A DNA stretch of 64,000 nt from Henricia sp. BOLD:AAB3569 (GCA_037783545.1 JBBELK010000387.1:186001-250000); one strand, 5' to 3'; counted from the first letter of the stretch, positions 11,200-23,734 are shown. The notes: generated by a model from the letters alone, not told the origin. Numbers and translations are program-made.

Positions 11200-11337
11200 T
11201 ATAGACCGTATCGAATAGCTGCCATCTTGTGGGGCACCTTTTGTTCAACAATGGAAGCACAATATGTGCAACCATGCATGTCCTCAAGAAACAAGGAAAC
11301 TGCCCTACGAAATGGCGGCTATTTGATATGGTCTATA
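11200..11337. mobile_element. 138-bp imperfect-palindrome MITE
   Basis: TATAGACCGTATCGAATAGC at the left is mirrored by GGCTATTTGATATGGTCTATA at the right, with CTGCCAT/ATGGCGG inside. Confidence 0.7.
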
Positions 11338-12101
11338 CACCCATTGTACCGGTGGCCATATTTGGAGGCAAGATTCATATGTAAATAATGATACAATATA
11401 ATAATAGATCCACAAAGCACCTATGCATGACGCACGGTGGTAATGTGATTGCTGCAAGATGGCCGCCATGCAATAGACCGTGTTAGTCTCGTTTCCAGGC
11501 ACACTTCCGGAGACCAGTCGGGCAATGGGCAATGGGGTTTTAACATTGTGGCGATCTTCTTTGAATTATCACTTTACCGTACCGCGTTTGTAAACGCCCA
11601 GACGCCAATAAATGGAATAAGCACCTTAAAATATATCGATTTAATAAATTAAAAAAAGAAAATGTCCGAGTTTGTCACAAACAAATAAAAATGTTTCCGG
11701 TTTGCAAGTACCTTTACGAATGGCAGGGGCGTTCGAGATGCTTACACCGTGTAACACCAACTTACACCGGAGCGTTCTTTTAGCCATCACGTGATACACG
11801 AGTCTGCCCCGGTGGCAGCCACCACTACCCGAGCTCGCGACAGGATCTCTGGTGTAAGGCTCGATGTAATTACGTCACAGTAACCGCGAGTAGTAAAACA
11901 CGGCGGACAGTTTGCAACCGCGACGTGAATACGAAGAAAAACACATATTTATGACACAAAATAGGAGGGATAGCTATAGGCTGTAAATTCATTTTGCTTA
12001 ATCAGTATGATGTCTGTGGGCATTGACAGTTTCTTGCGGTACATATTTAGGACTAATTTTGCGTGGCGCCCGCTTAATTTTTCATCGTGAGTCAAACGAT
12101 A
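11338..12101. other. Intergenic, no gene recognised
   Basis: No exon-like ORF with splice support. Contains a short stretch around 11731-11775 with CTTACACC / GGTGTAA-type repeats only. Confidence 0.35.
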
Positions 12102-12403
12102 AAGCTAGGTTCATACTTCTCCGCCGAACTCACTCGCCGCACACTCGCCGAGTGTAGTCGCCGCAGAGTTTTCACGCGATCATAAAAATCCGCTTTGCGC
12201 ATAGTAGTCGCCGAGGTATAAACGGGCTCTGCGGCGCACTTTGTATGCGCGTTTTAATTCAGAGCGCGCGCATAGAAACGGGTGGAAACGACCCGTCCGC
12301 TCAGATGCGGACTGACCGCGTACTGTTGAACTTGTTTGACCCTACTCGGCGGACAAAATTTCCGTTCCGCACGTAGGTCGCCGAGCGAGTATGAATTGGG
12401 CTT
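12102..12403. mobile_element. GC-rich MITE
   Basis: Imperfect inverted ends AAGCTAGGTTCATACTTC and GAGTATGAATTGGGCTT. The interior is rich in CTCGCCG/CGGCGA words. Confidence 0.6.
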
Positions 12404-12438
12404 AATACTTGCTCAAATATGCAATGTCTGACAAATAG

Positions 12439-12581
12439 TTAAAGGCACAGGCTCGTCAGCAATGCGCGCCCGCCAAATTCGTGCTCGAAACACGCAGCTA
12501 GCTCTATGCCTTTGCTATGGAGCTCCGTACTGCGTGGCACAAATTTGGCGGGCGCGCATTGCTGACGAGCCTTGCCTTTAA
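12439..12581. mobile_element. Palindromic TTAA MITE, copy 2
   Basis: Same family as 1431-1570: starts TTAAAGGCACAGGCTCGTCA and ends GACGAGCCTTGCCTTTAA. It is downstream of the 3' end of the UNC5-like gene. Confidence 0.85.
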
Positions 12582-12599
12582 CCAATATTTCCAGCCAAA

Positions 12600-12760
12600 A
12601 ACTACTAAAGTGAAAACGTCACCCTTTGTATGTTGCTGTTACTGGGTCTACACTAAAACCAGTGAACCATTCCCTGCACTTTACCAATATACGTTTCAGA
12701 TTACCAGCGAATGTTTAGACCCAATTACCATGTAAACTGACGTCACACTCTAGTCGTCTA
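12600..12760 (+). repeat. Dispersed repeat overlapping a gene's 3' end
   Basis: Matches 24426-24580: shared blocks TGGGTCTACACTAAAACC, CAGATTACCAGCGAATGTTT and TGACGTCACA. The alignable part appears to reach the last codons of the minus-strand UNC5-like gene (stop at 12750-12752). Confidence 0.65.
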
Positions 12761-15700
12761 TTTCCATTAATTCGGGCGCAGTCTCCGTATTCTCCTCGGG
12801 TGCTAGCCACTGGTCCTGTTTTGGAATGTGCTGGTCATTATGCGAAGCAGCCGCTCCGGAGTCTGGGTACCCTGCAACATCTGACCTGAGAGTGTGAATG
12901 GCATCCGGGTCTTCGTCGTTTTCCCCGGGTTCCCTGGCTCCTGCGCATGCGCGAAGCCTCGTTGTGACATAACCAGAACCGTCTGGTACCCGGCTCCGGT
13001 CACTACACTGCGTCGGTGTCGACAAGTGACCGGACAAGCCCACTCCATTCAAGCGTGCAGAACTCAACTCGTGTATTTCTTTGTTGAGAATATCTGAGCC
13101 GCCTTCAAGACCACAGACCGAAAGTTGCTTCCGCAGTAGTTTGAGTTTTACCAGGTCGTCTTTGTTTCGCATATGGGAGAAGATTAATTTTATCAAATCT
13201 CCTGGAGGGCAGTAGGACTCGTCAAAACGCGTACTTCCGCCGCTGCTTCCGAGGGAGAAATCAGCCAGCATTTTCCATCGTCCGTCGCCGTACAAATAGC
13301 CGCACAGATCATGGAAGCAAGCGGTTGATATGGGGCAAGCAACGTCGCTGTAGCTCTGGGAAAATGATTGAGAATACAGCCATAAATCGTAAGTCCGAAC
13401 TGTAATTTCTTTTTGTATAGCACTATCAATTATGCAAGGAGCTAATTGTTCAAATTTTTCCAGAAAATGGATTTTGCTCTAACCTAGCAATAATAAAATA
13501 CCTCCCCAAAATAGTATCCATGAGAAGGAAATAGGAAATATGCAATCTCCAATTTGGATGTGGAAGCAAAAAGGTTGGTGTAATCACTGTCCTGCTTAAA
13601 TTTATGTAACCGGATAAATTAGTTTATAAAACATCGGTGTTTTTTGTTACGATATTCGTGAAAATATACGGATTGAGAGCGCGAAAATTCAGAATGGTAA
13701 TGAGAAAAATATGGCGAATGATATGGTATCAAAATGTCAACACCCGTGGGTAAACGGGGAGCTCAAACTGTGATCTTGACATGCTCCTTTAAAGATAGAT
13801 TACAGGACTGGTGAAACTGTTGCAAACGGTGTCTGTGTGGTTGAGGATGTGTATGATAAAAACCAACTTGTGTATAAGTCAGCTCAGTACCTCATCCACG
13901 TTCCGAGAAACCAATGAAAAACTGTCCAAGCTTTCAAGAAATTGTGCGAAGCCATAATTCCATGGTAGTTAACGGCCTAGGTTTTTTTAAACATGAGGGC
14001 GCACTCACACATTTATAAAAATTAATCCTTATTGCAGTATTGCACAGTTGGAACCACTTCTATCTTCCATTTATCGCCCATTTTAGTGAGATGTTCCAGT
14101 CAAATGGTTGATTAAATTTCGGGGCATTGTAAAATGCTAAATACGGGTTTTATTTACCGGTTGTATCTGTTTATGATCGTGTAATGAGATGTCATATAGC
14201 GCCTTGAAGCGCACGGCCAGATTGGGGTGTGTAATCTGGCTTATCACGAACTCGCACTCGAGCGGGATAACCCCAGATGGGCCACCGTAGATCGGCGCGC
14301 TCCTCCCGGGTTTCAACTTGAAGTTGAACGTGCAAGACTCCTCCACGTGGCCTGCATGATCCTGAAGGAATTTATCCAGATGAATTGTCTGCAACTGGAG
14401 CAACCGATAACACATCGATATTAGTAAAACAAAAAACCAAAACAAATCTGAGCCTCGGCCTAAGTTCGTATTAGGCCCGTCTACACGAGCCACAATGTTT
14501 TGACCAACAAGGACCAACATCCTATCGGCTATTCCACGATCAGGTGTCAGTACCATTTAGCAGCCAAAATTGGTGAAAAATGAACTTGCTTAAATCAAGT
14601 TATTAAACATATCAGCTGATTGCTTCATGTCTTGAGTATATTCAGCTGAAATGTTTTCGCACAAACTGCATTCCTTCCAAAATAAATGTCAGTTTTGTAT
14701 TTCATGCTGTAGAGTGGGGGTAGGCCTACGGACACGGTTTTTGCCTGTAGGCCTATACATGTACATGTGTATCCACTGTGAGGCACTTAATGTACAAAAA
14801 ATAAACAGTAACTGTACCACCTTCACTTTTGATACAAATAGCCCGTAACAACTGACAAGTTAAAATTGTACACCTGATTGTGAAATAGCCGTATGTCTGA
14901 CGATGTTGGCCGACTAAAAGTCGGATGGCGTGGACGCCACTCCAGACAGCGTCCAACATCATCCGACAAGTTGGGACATTGTTGAAGCTTTGTTGAAGCT
15001 AGTGGGATTAAACGGACCAATAGCAGAGTAGAACGCCTATCACGTGACGACAGCAGCCAACCGCAGTCAAGATATTTTGGATCATGTTGCGTTGTGTGGA
15101 CGAGCAGTTCCAACTTAGTCCTTGATGGTCAACAAATGTTGGTTCGTGAAGACGGGCCTAGCTGAAACGTTAGCTGAAAAGTCATGCTTATTAAAGCAGT
15201 ATTGTACTATCAGCAATATCATGACAAAATAACAACAATAATCATGAAATAAAACAAACTAAACCCGAAAAATAAGGTTCGAATTTCCAAGAAAGATCAG
15301 TGTAAAATTAATTTTGTTTTGAGATAAATTTGCTAGAATTGTTATTTCAAGATGTATTTACTAAAGAGGCTATCCTTTAGTGATGTAATTAGAACAATTT
15401 AAATACAGGGTGTCCATAAAAAAAGGAAACCATCTTTAAATGCAAATTATTAGAAATCTGTGCAATATTTCAAAAAGAAGTGTGTATGTAGGGAAAGTCC
15501 AGACTGTCCTCTGTCCAATGGTACCAGGGTCATTATGTAACTGTCATGCATGACTGAGCTAACATGGCCATTATAAAAGGTGGTGAAATTATGACTGTGA
15601 CAAGTTAGCAGCTTATCCTATAGAGTTCGCCTCCCGGCCTCCCCTTACAGTTTGGACATTTTCAGCAGACCTCCCAGTAGTTTGTCTATGCCCAGAGTGT

Positions 15701-17073
15701 CCCTTGTTGATGTTCAGACTTGTTCCTTGTTCTTCATACTTTTTCACATTTTTCCAGATGGTTATTTTTGTTGGTACCTCCCTCTCAGGAAACCGGTTGT
15801 GAAAGGCCTCTTGAAACTTCTCTTTTCATGATTATACCGTTTACCCACAAACGCTCTCTGCTCAGTTGTCAATTGAACCATGGAGCTGATTGAACCATTT
15901 TGGTAAATCGTTTAAACTGTGTCTGTGCTTGGAAATGTTTCTGGTCATAAATTCCTACATAATAGAGATGCCCAACCAGTTACACAGCAATGATTCAGGC
16001 CCTACCATCAACTTTTATGTAACAGCAAAAGAAGGTTTAAGATGCCCACACATCTATTACCACACGGGAATATAACTTGTCACAGTGATGATTTCACCAC
16101 CTTTCATAATGGCCATGTTTGTTCAGTCATGCATGACAGTTACATAATGACCCTGGGACCATTGGACAGAGGACAGTCTGGACTTTCCCTACATACACAC
16201 CTCTTTTTGAAATATTGCACAGATTTCTCATAGAGAAAACGACGAGCTTCGCTGAGTCGTCGTTTTCTGAAGAAAATCTCTCACAAAATTTACTAACACA
16301 AATATGATTTTAAGTACCTGTTCGTCGGCAGTCCATTGTTCGTTGAGTTTTTCTACAGACACGACAACATCCAAATTATAACTTGCGGTTTGCAGGAAGA
16401 ACCTGCGGGTGACGTCGAACATCTTGCAGTGCCGCGTAGCATCCCTAATGAACTGCACAGATAGAAAGATTCAATCGAACCCTCCATGAACTGCTATTGT
16501 GCGTGTCAAAAACATATGTCCTACTTTTGATCTTAAATAACTTTGTCAGTTTCTAACGGATTTAAACCAAAATTTCAGATCATGTAAACAAGGCCTGACA
16601 AAATGTATTGATTGAGTTTCATCAGCTTTGTCCAAGAGGGTGATATTTCAAAGCCATTCCTTCAATGTCAGTACATCGCCGGAGACGGTGGTGGAATGTG
16701 CGTGCTTAAGCCGAAAGCTTCTGAAGAAATGCAGGATCACTCCTCATGTTGCTGCAAACCATCTCGATCGTGGCCGGTACAAAGGGACCTCGGACATAGA
16801 CAATTTCCTTGACAATGGAGGATGCCAAGTCGAAAGTGAAAAATTCTGAAATTTAGGGTTTTGTTTGTATGGCTTTTAAATCTTACCCTCTCTAACAAAA
16901 CTGATGAGAATCGCTCAATAAAATTTGTCGGGCCTTGTTTACATGATGTGACATTTTGAGGAGCATATATATACCTTATTCGTTTCTGGAGATTCATCCC
17001 AGATGAGAACTACAGGCTGTAAGTATCTAGACTCGGTCGGATTTTTCTTGAGCAGGAAGACGCCTGCTCTGAG
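12750..17073 (-). CDS. UNC5-like UPA-death domain protein (3' four exons)
   Basis: Four minus-strand exons, all phase 0: 17073-16975 (acceptor TTTTCTCAG, donor AAG|GTATAT), 16452-16318 (acceptor CTGTGCAG, donor CAG|GTACTT), 14394-14158 (acceptor TTGCTCCAG, donor CCG|GTAAAT) and 13355-12750 (acceptor TTTTCCCAG, stop TAG). They join to 358 residues. The first three resemble the UPA domain of UNC5 netrin receptors: RAGVFLL and VVLIWDESPE, then LDVVVSVEKLNEQW, then ESCTFNFKL and LECEFVISQ. The last exon has a death domain at its start (FHDLCGYLYG, RWKMLADF, GDLIKLI, LLRKQLSVCGLE) and a polar tail ending MEIDD. In the family ZU5-UPA-DD acts in the cytoplasm in netrin/apoptosis or NF-kB signalling. 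The ZU5 and any receptor part would lie upstream (>17.1 kb) but I could not find them, so UNC5, UNC5CL-like or PIDD-like identity stays open. Confidence 0.7.
13430..13792 (-). mobile_element. TTAA MITE family B, copy A (intronic)
   Basis: One of six copies (others 18694, 21366, 28429, 31176, 41710). Shared core: TTGCTTCCACATCCAAATTGG and CTCAACACCC, inverted here; the end reads GATCTTGACATGCTCCTTTAA. It lies in the last intron of the UNC5-like gene. Confidence 0.8.
14472..15160. mobile_element. MITE with TAGGCCCGTCT ends (intronic)
   Basis: Ends TAGGCCCGTCTACACGAGCC and its near complement, with a sub-terminal TTGACCAACAAGGACCAACA mirrored by GTCCTTGATGGTCAACAAAT. Length 689 bp, no transposase. 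It lies in an intron of the UNC5-like gene. Confidence 0.75.
15404..16232. mobile_element. DNA transposon remnant with long inverted ends (copy 2, intronic)
   Basis: Same family as 9160-10034: left end TACAGGGTGTCCATAAAAAA, right arm through CACAGATTTCT, outer right tip missing. The centre (15620-15880) has no counterpart in copy 1 and could hold decayed minus-strand transposase sequence, but I cannot recognise motifs. Confidence 0.75.
16234..16268. other. Perfect 12-bp-arm hairpin
   Basis: AGAAAACGACGA and TCGTCGTTTTCT flank an 11-base loop, immediately after the truncated transposon and 50 bases from the UNC5-like exon donor at 16317. It may be a MITE scar; an RNA role is only conjecture. 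Confidence 0.6.
16490..16955. mobile_element. Foldback MITE (copy 1, intronic)
   Basis: Arms share CATGTAAACAAGGCCTGACAA and its complement, plus AGTTTCATCAG. A related copy lies at 20700-21240, with the same arms and an inverted centre (GTCTATGTATGACG / GACATAGACAATTTCC). It lies between two UNC5-like exons. Confidence 0.75.
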
Positions 17074-17261
17074 CTGAGAAAATGAATAGTAATGCATTTT
17101 AATGAATATTATTTAATAGTAATGTCTTATAAATGCACTTATTAACTGTTCTACTTGCATATTTATCACCACGAGGGTTCTTTCTTCTTCTTCTTTATGA
17201 TAGACGATGTACAGGACCGACCTTCTACATGTGAAATTTAAGAATGGTGTTTGTTTATTTT

Positions 17262-17890
17262 ACAGGGTGGATAACAAAAACGAAACCGAGATATTATTGC
17301 TACTTGTGACCAAAGTAGGGCACATATGAAGAAGATATCCTCTGTTAGGGCTGAATCTCCTCTTTAAATGACACCTTGATCATGTCATTATGTCTTCGGT
17401 TTACTGAGCAGTGACCAATGTTATGCAAGGGTCTAGTTTGGGATTTGTGCTACTTTCATTAATGGCGTCCAGTGGCCTAAACCATGACATAGCCTGTTTG
17501 TACGATCAAATATCCGTTAGCAAAACACAATACGCCTCTGGAGATCGCAGGAAAGGTGGTGTCGTCTCATAAATCTGTAAGGGTACCACTGGACATTTAT
17601 ATTCAACATGGTTGGAGCCAGACTAGCCAGTCCGAAACCATTTGTCTACTATGGCTGATGTGCTGCTACAGGGCCTCCAGTATGCTGAATTGCACCGACC
17701 AGTTTCCTTTTGCCCGGACCTTCGACTTAAAAAAAATTTCCTCCTAATCTTGGCCAATGGATACATGATCGTTCAAACAGGCGATGCCATGGTTTAGGCC
17801 ACTTGAGGCCATTAACAAAAATTGGCGAAAAACCCAAATTAGACCCTTGCATGACATTGGTCACTGCTCGGTCAACCGAGCTGACATTAC
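17262..17890. mobile_element. Long-inverted-repeat DNA element
   Basis: Left tip ACAGGGTGGATAACAAAAAC. Arms 17398-17520 and 17755-17875 are inverted (GTGACCAATGTTATGCAAGG, GGCCTAAACCATG and complements). The tip resembles the TACAGGGTG ends of the 9160 and 15404 elements. Confidence 0.65.
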
Positions 17891-18693
17891 ATTTTAATCC
17901 TAAAATTAAAAACATTGTGGAGTTATTTTAATGCTTTGGATCAATAACGCATTCCATACCCGAATCTAGTATTTTTCCCTCTGCTTTTCAGGTGTCTGCC
18001 GAGAGGTCAAAGGTAAAATCGGGCATAAAGTAGGTACACTTTCCGTCTATACATTTTAAACACCATTTCGAATTACCATAATTTTAAAATAAAATCGGAA
18101 TTTCCCATCTATCTTATCAGGAATTTACGGATCCAAACATAGTTCCGTCACGCCAACGATTTCTAGGCTCAGATGGGTTTTTCCCTGCCTATAATGAAAA
18201 GATGCAATGATCTATAATGTAATGACATGACAATAGATGTTGTTACTGTCTATAGATCAAATATTTGGGGCAAACCCTTTTATTGTTATCAGTAATTTTT
18301 CATGGCCAATTCCTGGAAATACTGTCATGGTTCATAAACGCGTTGCCATCAGTGTGGGAGACATTTTATGTTGTTTAGAAGATGTGTCGGGCATGGGAGA
18401 TTCAAGAACAAAATGCGTTTGTGTTTTGTTGTAGGCATATTGTGTTTTTCTCGTTGTTTCAATTTATTGTGAAAAACCAAAATTGCAGTTGAGACGCCAT
18501 TTTGTTTTGTTGTTCCTATGTTAGTTCAGCGTTCTTCAACATCGGAAATTGGAACATGGCGGCAAGTGGTATAGGGGTTGTGGTGGGGTGATGGGGAGGG
18601 GTGTTGGGGGTGGGGTTGTTTTGGAGGTGGGTGTTGGGTATAGGTGGAATTATGGATATTTTTATATACACACCGTATATTTTGCAGGTATGA
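17891..18693. other. Intergenic or intronic, no gene recognised
   Basis: AT-rich sequence with a G-rich patch of GGTGGGG-type repeats at 18580-18640. No exon is supported. Confidence 0.35.
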
Positions 18694-19056
18694 ACTCTAT
18701 GGGAACACACAAGATCACATTTTTGAAAACCCCATTTTTTCCATGGGTGTTGAGATTTTGATACCATGTTATTCGTCATATTTTTCTCATTACCATTCTG
18801 AAATGTTGCGTTCTCAATCCCTAAATTTTCAAGGATATCGTAAAAAAAACACCGATGTTTTCAGTTGTAAACTGGTTTTATAAAGTAGTGCAGTAATTAC
18901 ACCAACCTTTTTGCTTCCACATCAAATTGGAGATTGCAAATTTCCTGTTTTCCTCCCATGGATAGTATTTTGGGAGGTGTTTCATATGATTGTTAGGTTA
19001 GAACGAAATCCGTTTTTGGGACAAATCTAAAATGTGATCTGGACACGCTTCTTTAA
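18694..19056 (+). mobile_element. TTAA MITE family B, copy B
   Basis: Core CATGGGTGTTGAGATTTTGA, CACCAACCTTTTTGCTTCCA; right end GTGATCTGGACACGCTTCTTTAA. The left tip is decayed. Confidence 0.8.
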
Positions 19057-20699
19057 CATTGTCATTTTTTGTAAATTATGTCTGTTTTTGTAAATTATTG
19101 TCTTTGAGTGACAAGTGCCCTTGAGCTTGTCTCATTGGGGCTATGGCAAAGTGTATATGTATATTTTACATATGCCAGTTTTAAAACAAAATTTAAAACA
19201 TAGAGATGCAAATGAAGGACCACCGAGGTTTTGTATAAGTTGGAGATCATTGCATTCTGTGGTGCAATAGTACCGCCATTTTGCAAAGATTTTTGCGAAA
19301 CGTCGTCGATAAAACATACCTGCAAAACCGGTGATTCTAGCTGATTTTCCCTTGAAATCATCATTGGTGACATTTCAGGATTCCCGCGTTTCATATTGGT
19401 CTAGATTTAATTCTTTTTGGTGACAATTACAATGAAATTTAGGGTCGCAAAATGTAGTCGGTGCTTCCAACGTGGAAATTGGCGCATGTGCGCTATGCAA
19501 GTTCATGGCCCATGCTTAGGTTAATCGCATGTATAAGAGGCGCTTTCATTGGTGAAATATAGCATGATATCATATAATTGACCAATTGTATTGGTCCTTC
19601 TAAGTGGAAAAATAATATTATTTTTTTTTTTTAAATTCCTATAAACAAAACCTTTGAAAGTTCATTCGCCAATATTTATGGTTAATTCTTCAATAATTAC
19701 TTCGAGATGGAAAACGTACAATTGGTAATTAAACAAATCATCTCATTCATGTAATTAAAAAACGTACAGTTGATAATAAAAATGATCGTATTCATAACAA
19801 TTTTCAGGGATTTTTAAAATAAAACAAATTAAGATTTTTAGACCTGAATCTTCTATAAAGGATAATTAAAACGAAAATTTGTTATTTTTAAAAAAACAGG
19901 TTTATTTCTTGTTTCACAAATGTTATACGATTTATAAGGCTATGTGAATTTTATGGTTTTTAGATTACGTCATGCGTTCTGATTGGACAAGATATCCGCA
20001 CATATTTTGAACGTTACATCGTTCAAATGCACTGCAGCGCTAATGTACATTTTCGTTAAAATTTTCCAAAACTGAAAGAAAATATTACCACAAATGAATG
20101 AATTTAAGACATTTTTGTCTTCTTTATATCGATAAATGTTTTCCTCCGCTGTAAATTTATGCGAACGTCGGGAAAACTGACGTTGTATCGCCGTACATTC
20201 TGAAAACAAAACGGTAAGAATATAGTGATTTCCAAGCTTTCAAAGCAGTAAACGTGATTAAGAGTTTTTTTGCCAAAATGTAAAGTTTGTTTGCCAAAAT
20301 GTGAGATTTACCTAGTTTTATTATTGAGTTTAGAATTGCACCGCTTTAGTTTTTCGCACGAAATTTTTTCTTCTTTTATTAGTGAAAAAACGTTAGTCAT
20401 TTACACACCTTCCTAAACGTAATTTATGTACGTATTTAAAGTGTACACAAAAGCTAAATTTAGTATTTAACCACATTCTAACATTATTTGTTTAATCGCA
20501 ACTGCAATATTTTCATTACGATTGTTTTTGGCTTTCGTGAGACGCGGACTTATCCACCGTAGATTTCGGAAAGACCCGCGCGGGCCTTGCGACGCTTTCA
20601 ACGGTATACAGCCTTTCTCGTCGGAGTCGCTGGGCGCCGTACTGTGTTAAGCATTTAGAGTTCAATCTTGTATAAAGTTTCAGGGCGAATTTTATAGAT
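19057..20699. other. AT-rich stretch, no gene recognised
   Basis: Small ORFs only. A strong 3' splice-site-like tract (minus strand, CGTTTTGTTTTCAG at about 20213-20200) precedes a short open stretch, but no matching donor in frame was found. A minus-strand donor-like CAG|GTATG lies at about 19320. Neither can be tied to the UNC5-like gene. Confidence 0.3.
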
Positions 20700-21240
20700 A
20701 TTGCATAAAAAGCAGACGGATTTGTTGCAAAAATTTATACCAAAATTTCACACCACGTAAACGAGACCTGACAAATTTTATATACTGTTAACTGTGAGTT
20801 TCATCAGTTTCGGTCCAAGAGGATATAGATTTAAAAGCTATACGACAAAAAGTCAATTTCAGAATTCGCCACTTTTGACTTGGCATCCGCCATTGTCAAG
20901 GAAACTGTCTATGTATGACGTCCCTTTGCACCTCTTGGTGAATTGCGCAAAACGATCGAGATGGTTTACAATAACATTTGGAGTGATCCTACCTTTCTTC
21001 AGAAGCTTTCGGCTCGGCACACATTCCACCACCGTCTCCGCAGCGATGTATTGACATTGAAAGAGGCCAAGTCAACATTCTGAAATTTACTTTTTTTTCG
21101 TATACCTTCTTACACAAAACTGATTAAACTCACTCAATAACATTTGTCAGATCTCGTTTACATGATGGTTTAAATCCGTTAAACAAAATTACAAGGTTAT
21201 ATTCAAGATAAAAAGTATGACATGTTTTATTTAGACACGT
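20700..21240. mobile_element. Foldback MITE (copy 2)
   Basis: Related to 16490-16955. Arms around 20750-20840 and 21095-21180 share GAGACCTGACAAATTTTAT-type and TTTACATGATGGTTTAAATC-type blocks. Confidence 0.7.
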
Positions 21241-21365
21241 GAGTAGTTAATTGCAAACATGGACTTGCAAAAAACTGTTAATGAAGACAAATGAAATGTC
21301 ACCTCTTGACGAATAATATGTATAATAAATTCAGGGTTTATCTTGTTTTAGAATTTAAGTCTTCG

Positions 21366-21707
21366 TTAAAAGGAACGTGTCCAGATCACATTATTTGACC
21401 TCCATTTTCCCCATGGTTGTTGAGATTTTGATACTGTATCACTTGTCATAATGTTTCTCATTACCATTCTGAAATTTCTCGCTCTCAATCCGTATAGTTT
21501 CAAGGATATCGTTTTGTAAACTGATTTATCCGTTCATAAAGCAGTGCAGTGATTACACCAACCTTTTTGCTTCCACATCCAAATTGGAGATTGCAATTTA
21601 GATGTCCCCAAAATAATATTTTTCTATGCACAAAGGAGGAATTTTATATGATAGTTAGGTTAGAACTAAAATCCATTTTCTGGAAAAATCTTGACAAGCT
21701 CCTCAAA
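21366..21707 (+). mobile_element. TTAA MITE family B, copy C
   Basis: Starts TTAAAAGGAACGTGTCCAGA; core TTGCTTCCACATCCAAATTGG; ends TTGACAAGCTCCTCAAA. Confidence 0.85.
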
Positions 21708-23734
21708 TCTGATAAAAAATGATGACTTAAAATTCACTTTACTCCTTTCAAACAAGTTTTCAAACATCAGACAATCGCGCTATAAAACATTCCACAATTC
21801 CCAAACGTTAATTGCAATTTCTCAATGTTTCAGCATAATAACCGTCCTGTTTGCACCATATGGGTAAAACTAATAATTATACATCTCGGAGAACACGCTT
21901 TGACAACCAGCAAATTTTCAGGAAAATATAAGTTTAACATTGTGTACGTGTATTCTTTGCCATTTAGATTATTTTAGACATAGTAGGCCTATTTGGCATT
22001 TAAATTAAAGTCATACTACAACCCTATATAACAAACCAGAATACGTTTCTCGCTTTGTCGAAGTTGGCACCATTTGAAAGAGATATTTATAATTCCTCCC
22101 AAACAGCAACATTCATTATGGAAGGTCTAATTTATGAAACGTTTCGTCAAAACAAAATTCGGAAAAAATGTATTGCACCGTGCATTTTATTCCCAAAGTT
22201 CCTATATGTCATAATTTATAGATCAAGAAAAATGTATAAGCTCATAAAAAAATAAGAACGAAATGTTCTCGAAATGTCCTATTTTTTGGCCTTGAATGTT
22301 TTCCGTGCATGGTTATATTATTGCATATCTGATGAGTTTATAATTAATATCACTCATCAATATGCTATTATTTAAATATTTGACGAAAAATCAAACGATC
22401 AAGGCTTAAAATTGTAAAACGAAAATCTTCTCTTTTCTGAAATGTTTGTAATAAAACATTTTGAATAAGCCTATATAGGGTTTTTCTTGTCAACTCGTGA
22501 ATTAAATTTGTGGGTAATTACAAAATTATAATGAAAGTGGTTTTTAACGTTCGCTTCGATTATAACATACCTGTTTTAATAATGCTCCCAGTCGGCTATG
22601 CTAATTCCATGACCGTGTGCACAGCGAGAAGTCGGCCGTGTCCAAAGCGCCCATCTCCAGTGAGCACGGACGGATGCGCCCGCTGAACAAAACTTTCGAA
22701 AACTCATCTGCAACTGAAGGACCGTTGTCCGTCTTGAATAGAGCATAAAACTGACACATTCGGCATTTTTGGAGCGTGGGCAGTCGACTCCCAAACGGCA
22801 CGACTAGTCGTTTTTCGAGCCGTTAATTCCATATCTGACATCGGTTGACTATATAAATTCCTCAATTTTGTCATCTCGGCGCAAGTCCTGTTTTCACAAA
22901 ATATTTAATTTTTCAGTACTTCTCTCACTAGCTCGAGACAAGTATTATTCGTTTGTTCCGCTTTTGAGAACGTCCTCTATTGTTCTGTGCACTTTTCCGT
23001 TGCTAACACTTTTTAAAAATGACACTACATATTTGAGTTTGCACTGAAACAACTTGAATAAAATAAAATGTAAATTATTTTCAAAATATATTCTCTCGAC
23101 AACTAGGATGTTGCATCATATCACACGGCACATTTTCGCGTAATATTTCCTCTTTTGGGCGTGCCGTCGCATATGCCGTATATTGAGCCATATAACTTAT
23201 GAATATTCATGAAGAAGCATGACATCACTGTTCTTTCACAGAGCGGGTATAACCACATGGTATTTTTGGCGTCAAATTTCTACGAAAATGAAACGTAATG
23301 TTTCGATTATTTCGACGTGTTTATGCAATAAAATAAAACCACACCAAACCCAATTTGGAGAACAAAACACGAATAAATCCTATTGCACGAACTCAATTCG
23401 TTTAAAGGTGATTCTGCTGCTCCGCGATTTGGCGATAAAACGTAGGCCAAAACTGATACAAGATATGGATAGACAGTCCAAAACATCTGACCCATGCGCA
23501 ACTTGTTTATGTAGTGCACGGTACTGGCGGCTCAAGTCAGGGAATAGGTCTATCTTGAATACAGTACAAATCCCCACAACTTTGGTGTAAGGCCAATTTC
23601 CGGTAGAGTTTATGCTTTTTGTTTTCTACACATCCACTTCTAGCTAATTAGGGGTTGTTTTGCCATGCCCGACGTAACTCGATTAACACTGTATACTCAG
23701 TGCTTCTCCGAGACACTATGATGAAAACTTCACA
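21708..23734. other. Mostly AT-rich, possible minus-strand 5' exon
   Basis: No recognisable protein. A GC- and CpG-richer island at 22570-22800 ends (minus strand) in a strong donor, AAACAG|GTATGTTA at about 22572, and TATATA lies upstream at about 22850. All three frames close before the donor, so it could only be an untranslated first exon. The host gene is unknown. Confidence 0.3.

Noticed and set aside
15620-15880. Minus-strand transposase remnant inside the long-inverted-repeat transposon
   Set aside because: Short open pieces exist, but no DDE or other catalytic motif could be recognised.
22576-22801. Minus-strand ORFs of 66-72 codons with a strong downstream donor
   Set aside because: Every frame stops before the donor and no family is recognisable, so no coding gene is claimed; at most an untranslated first exon.
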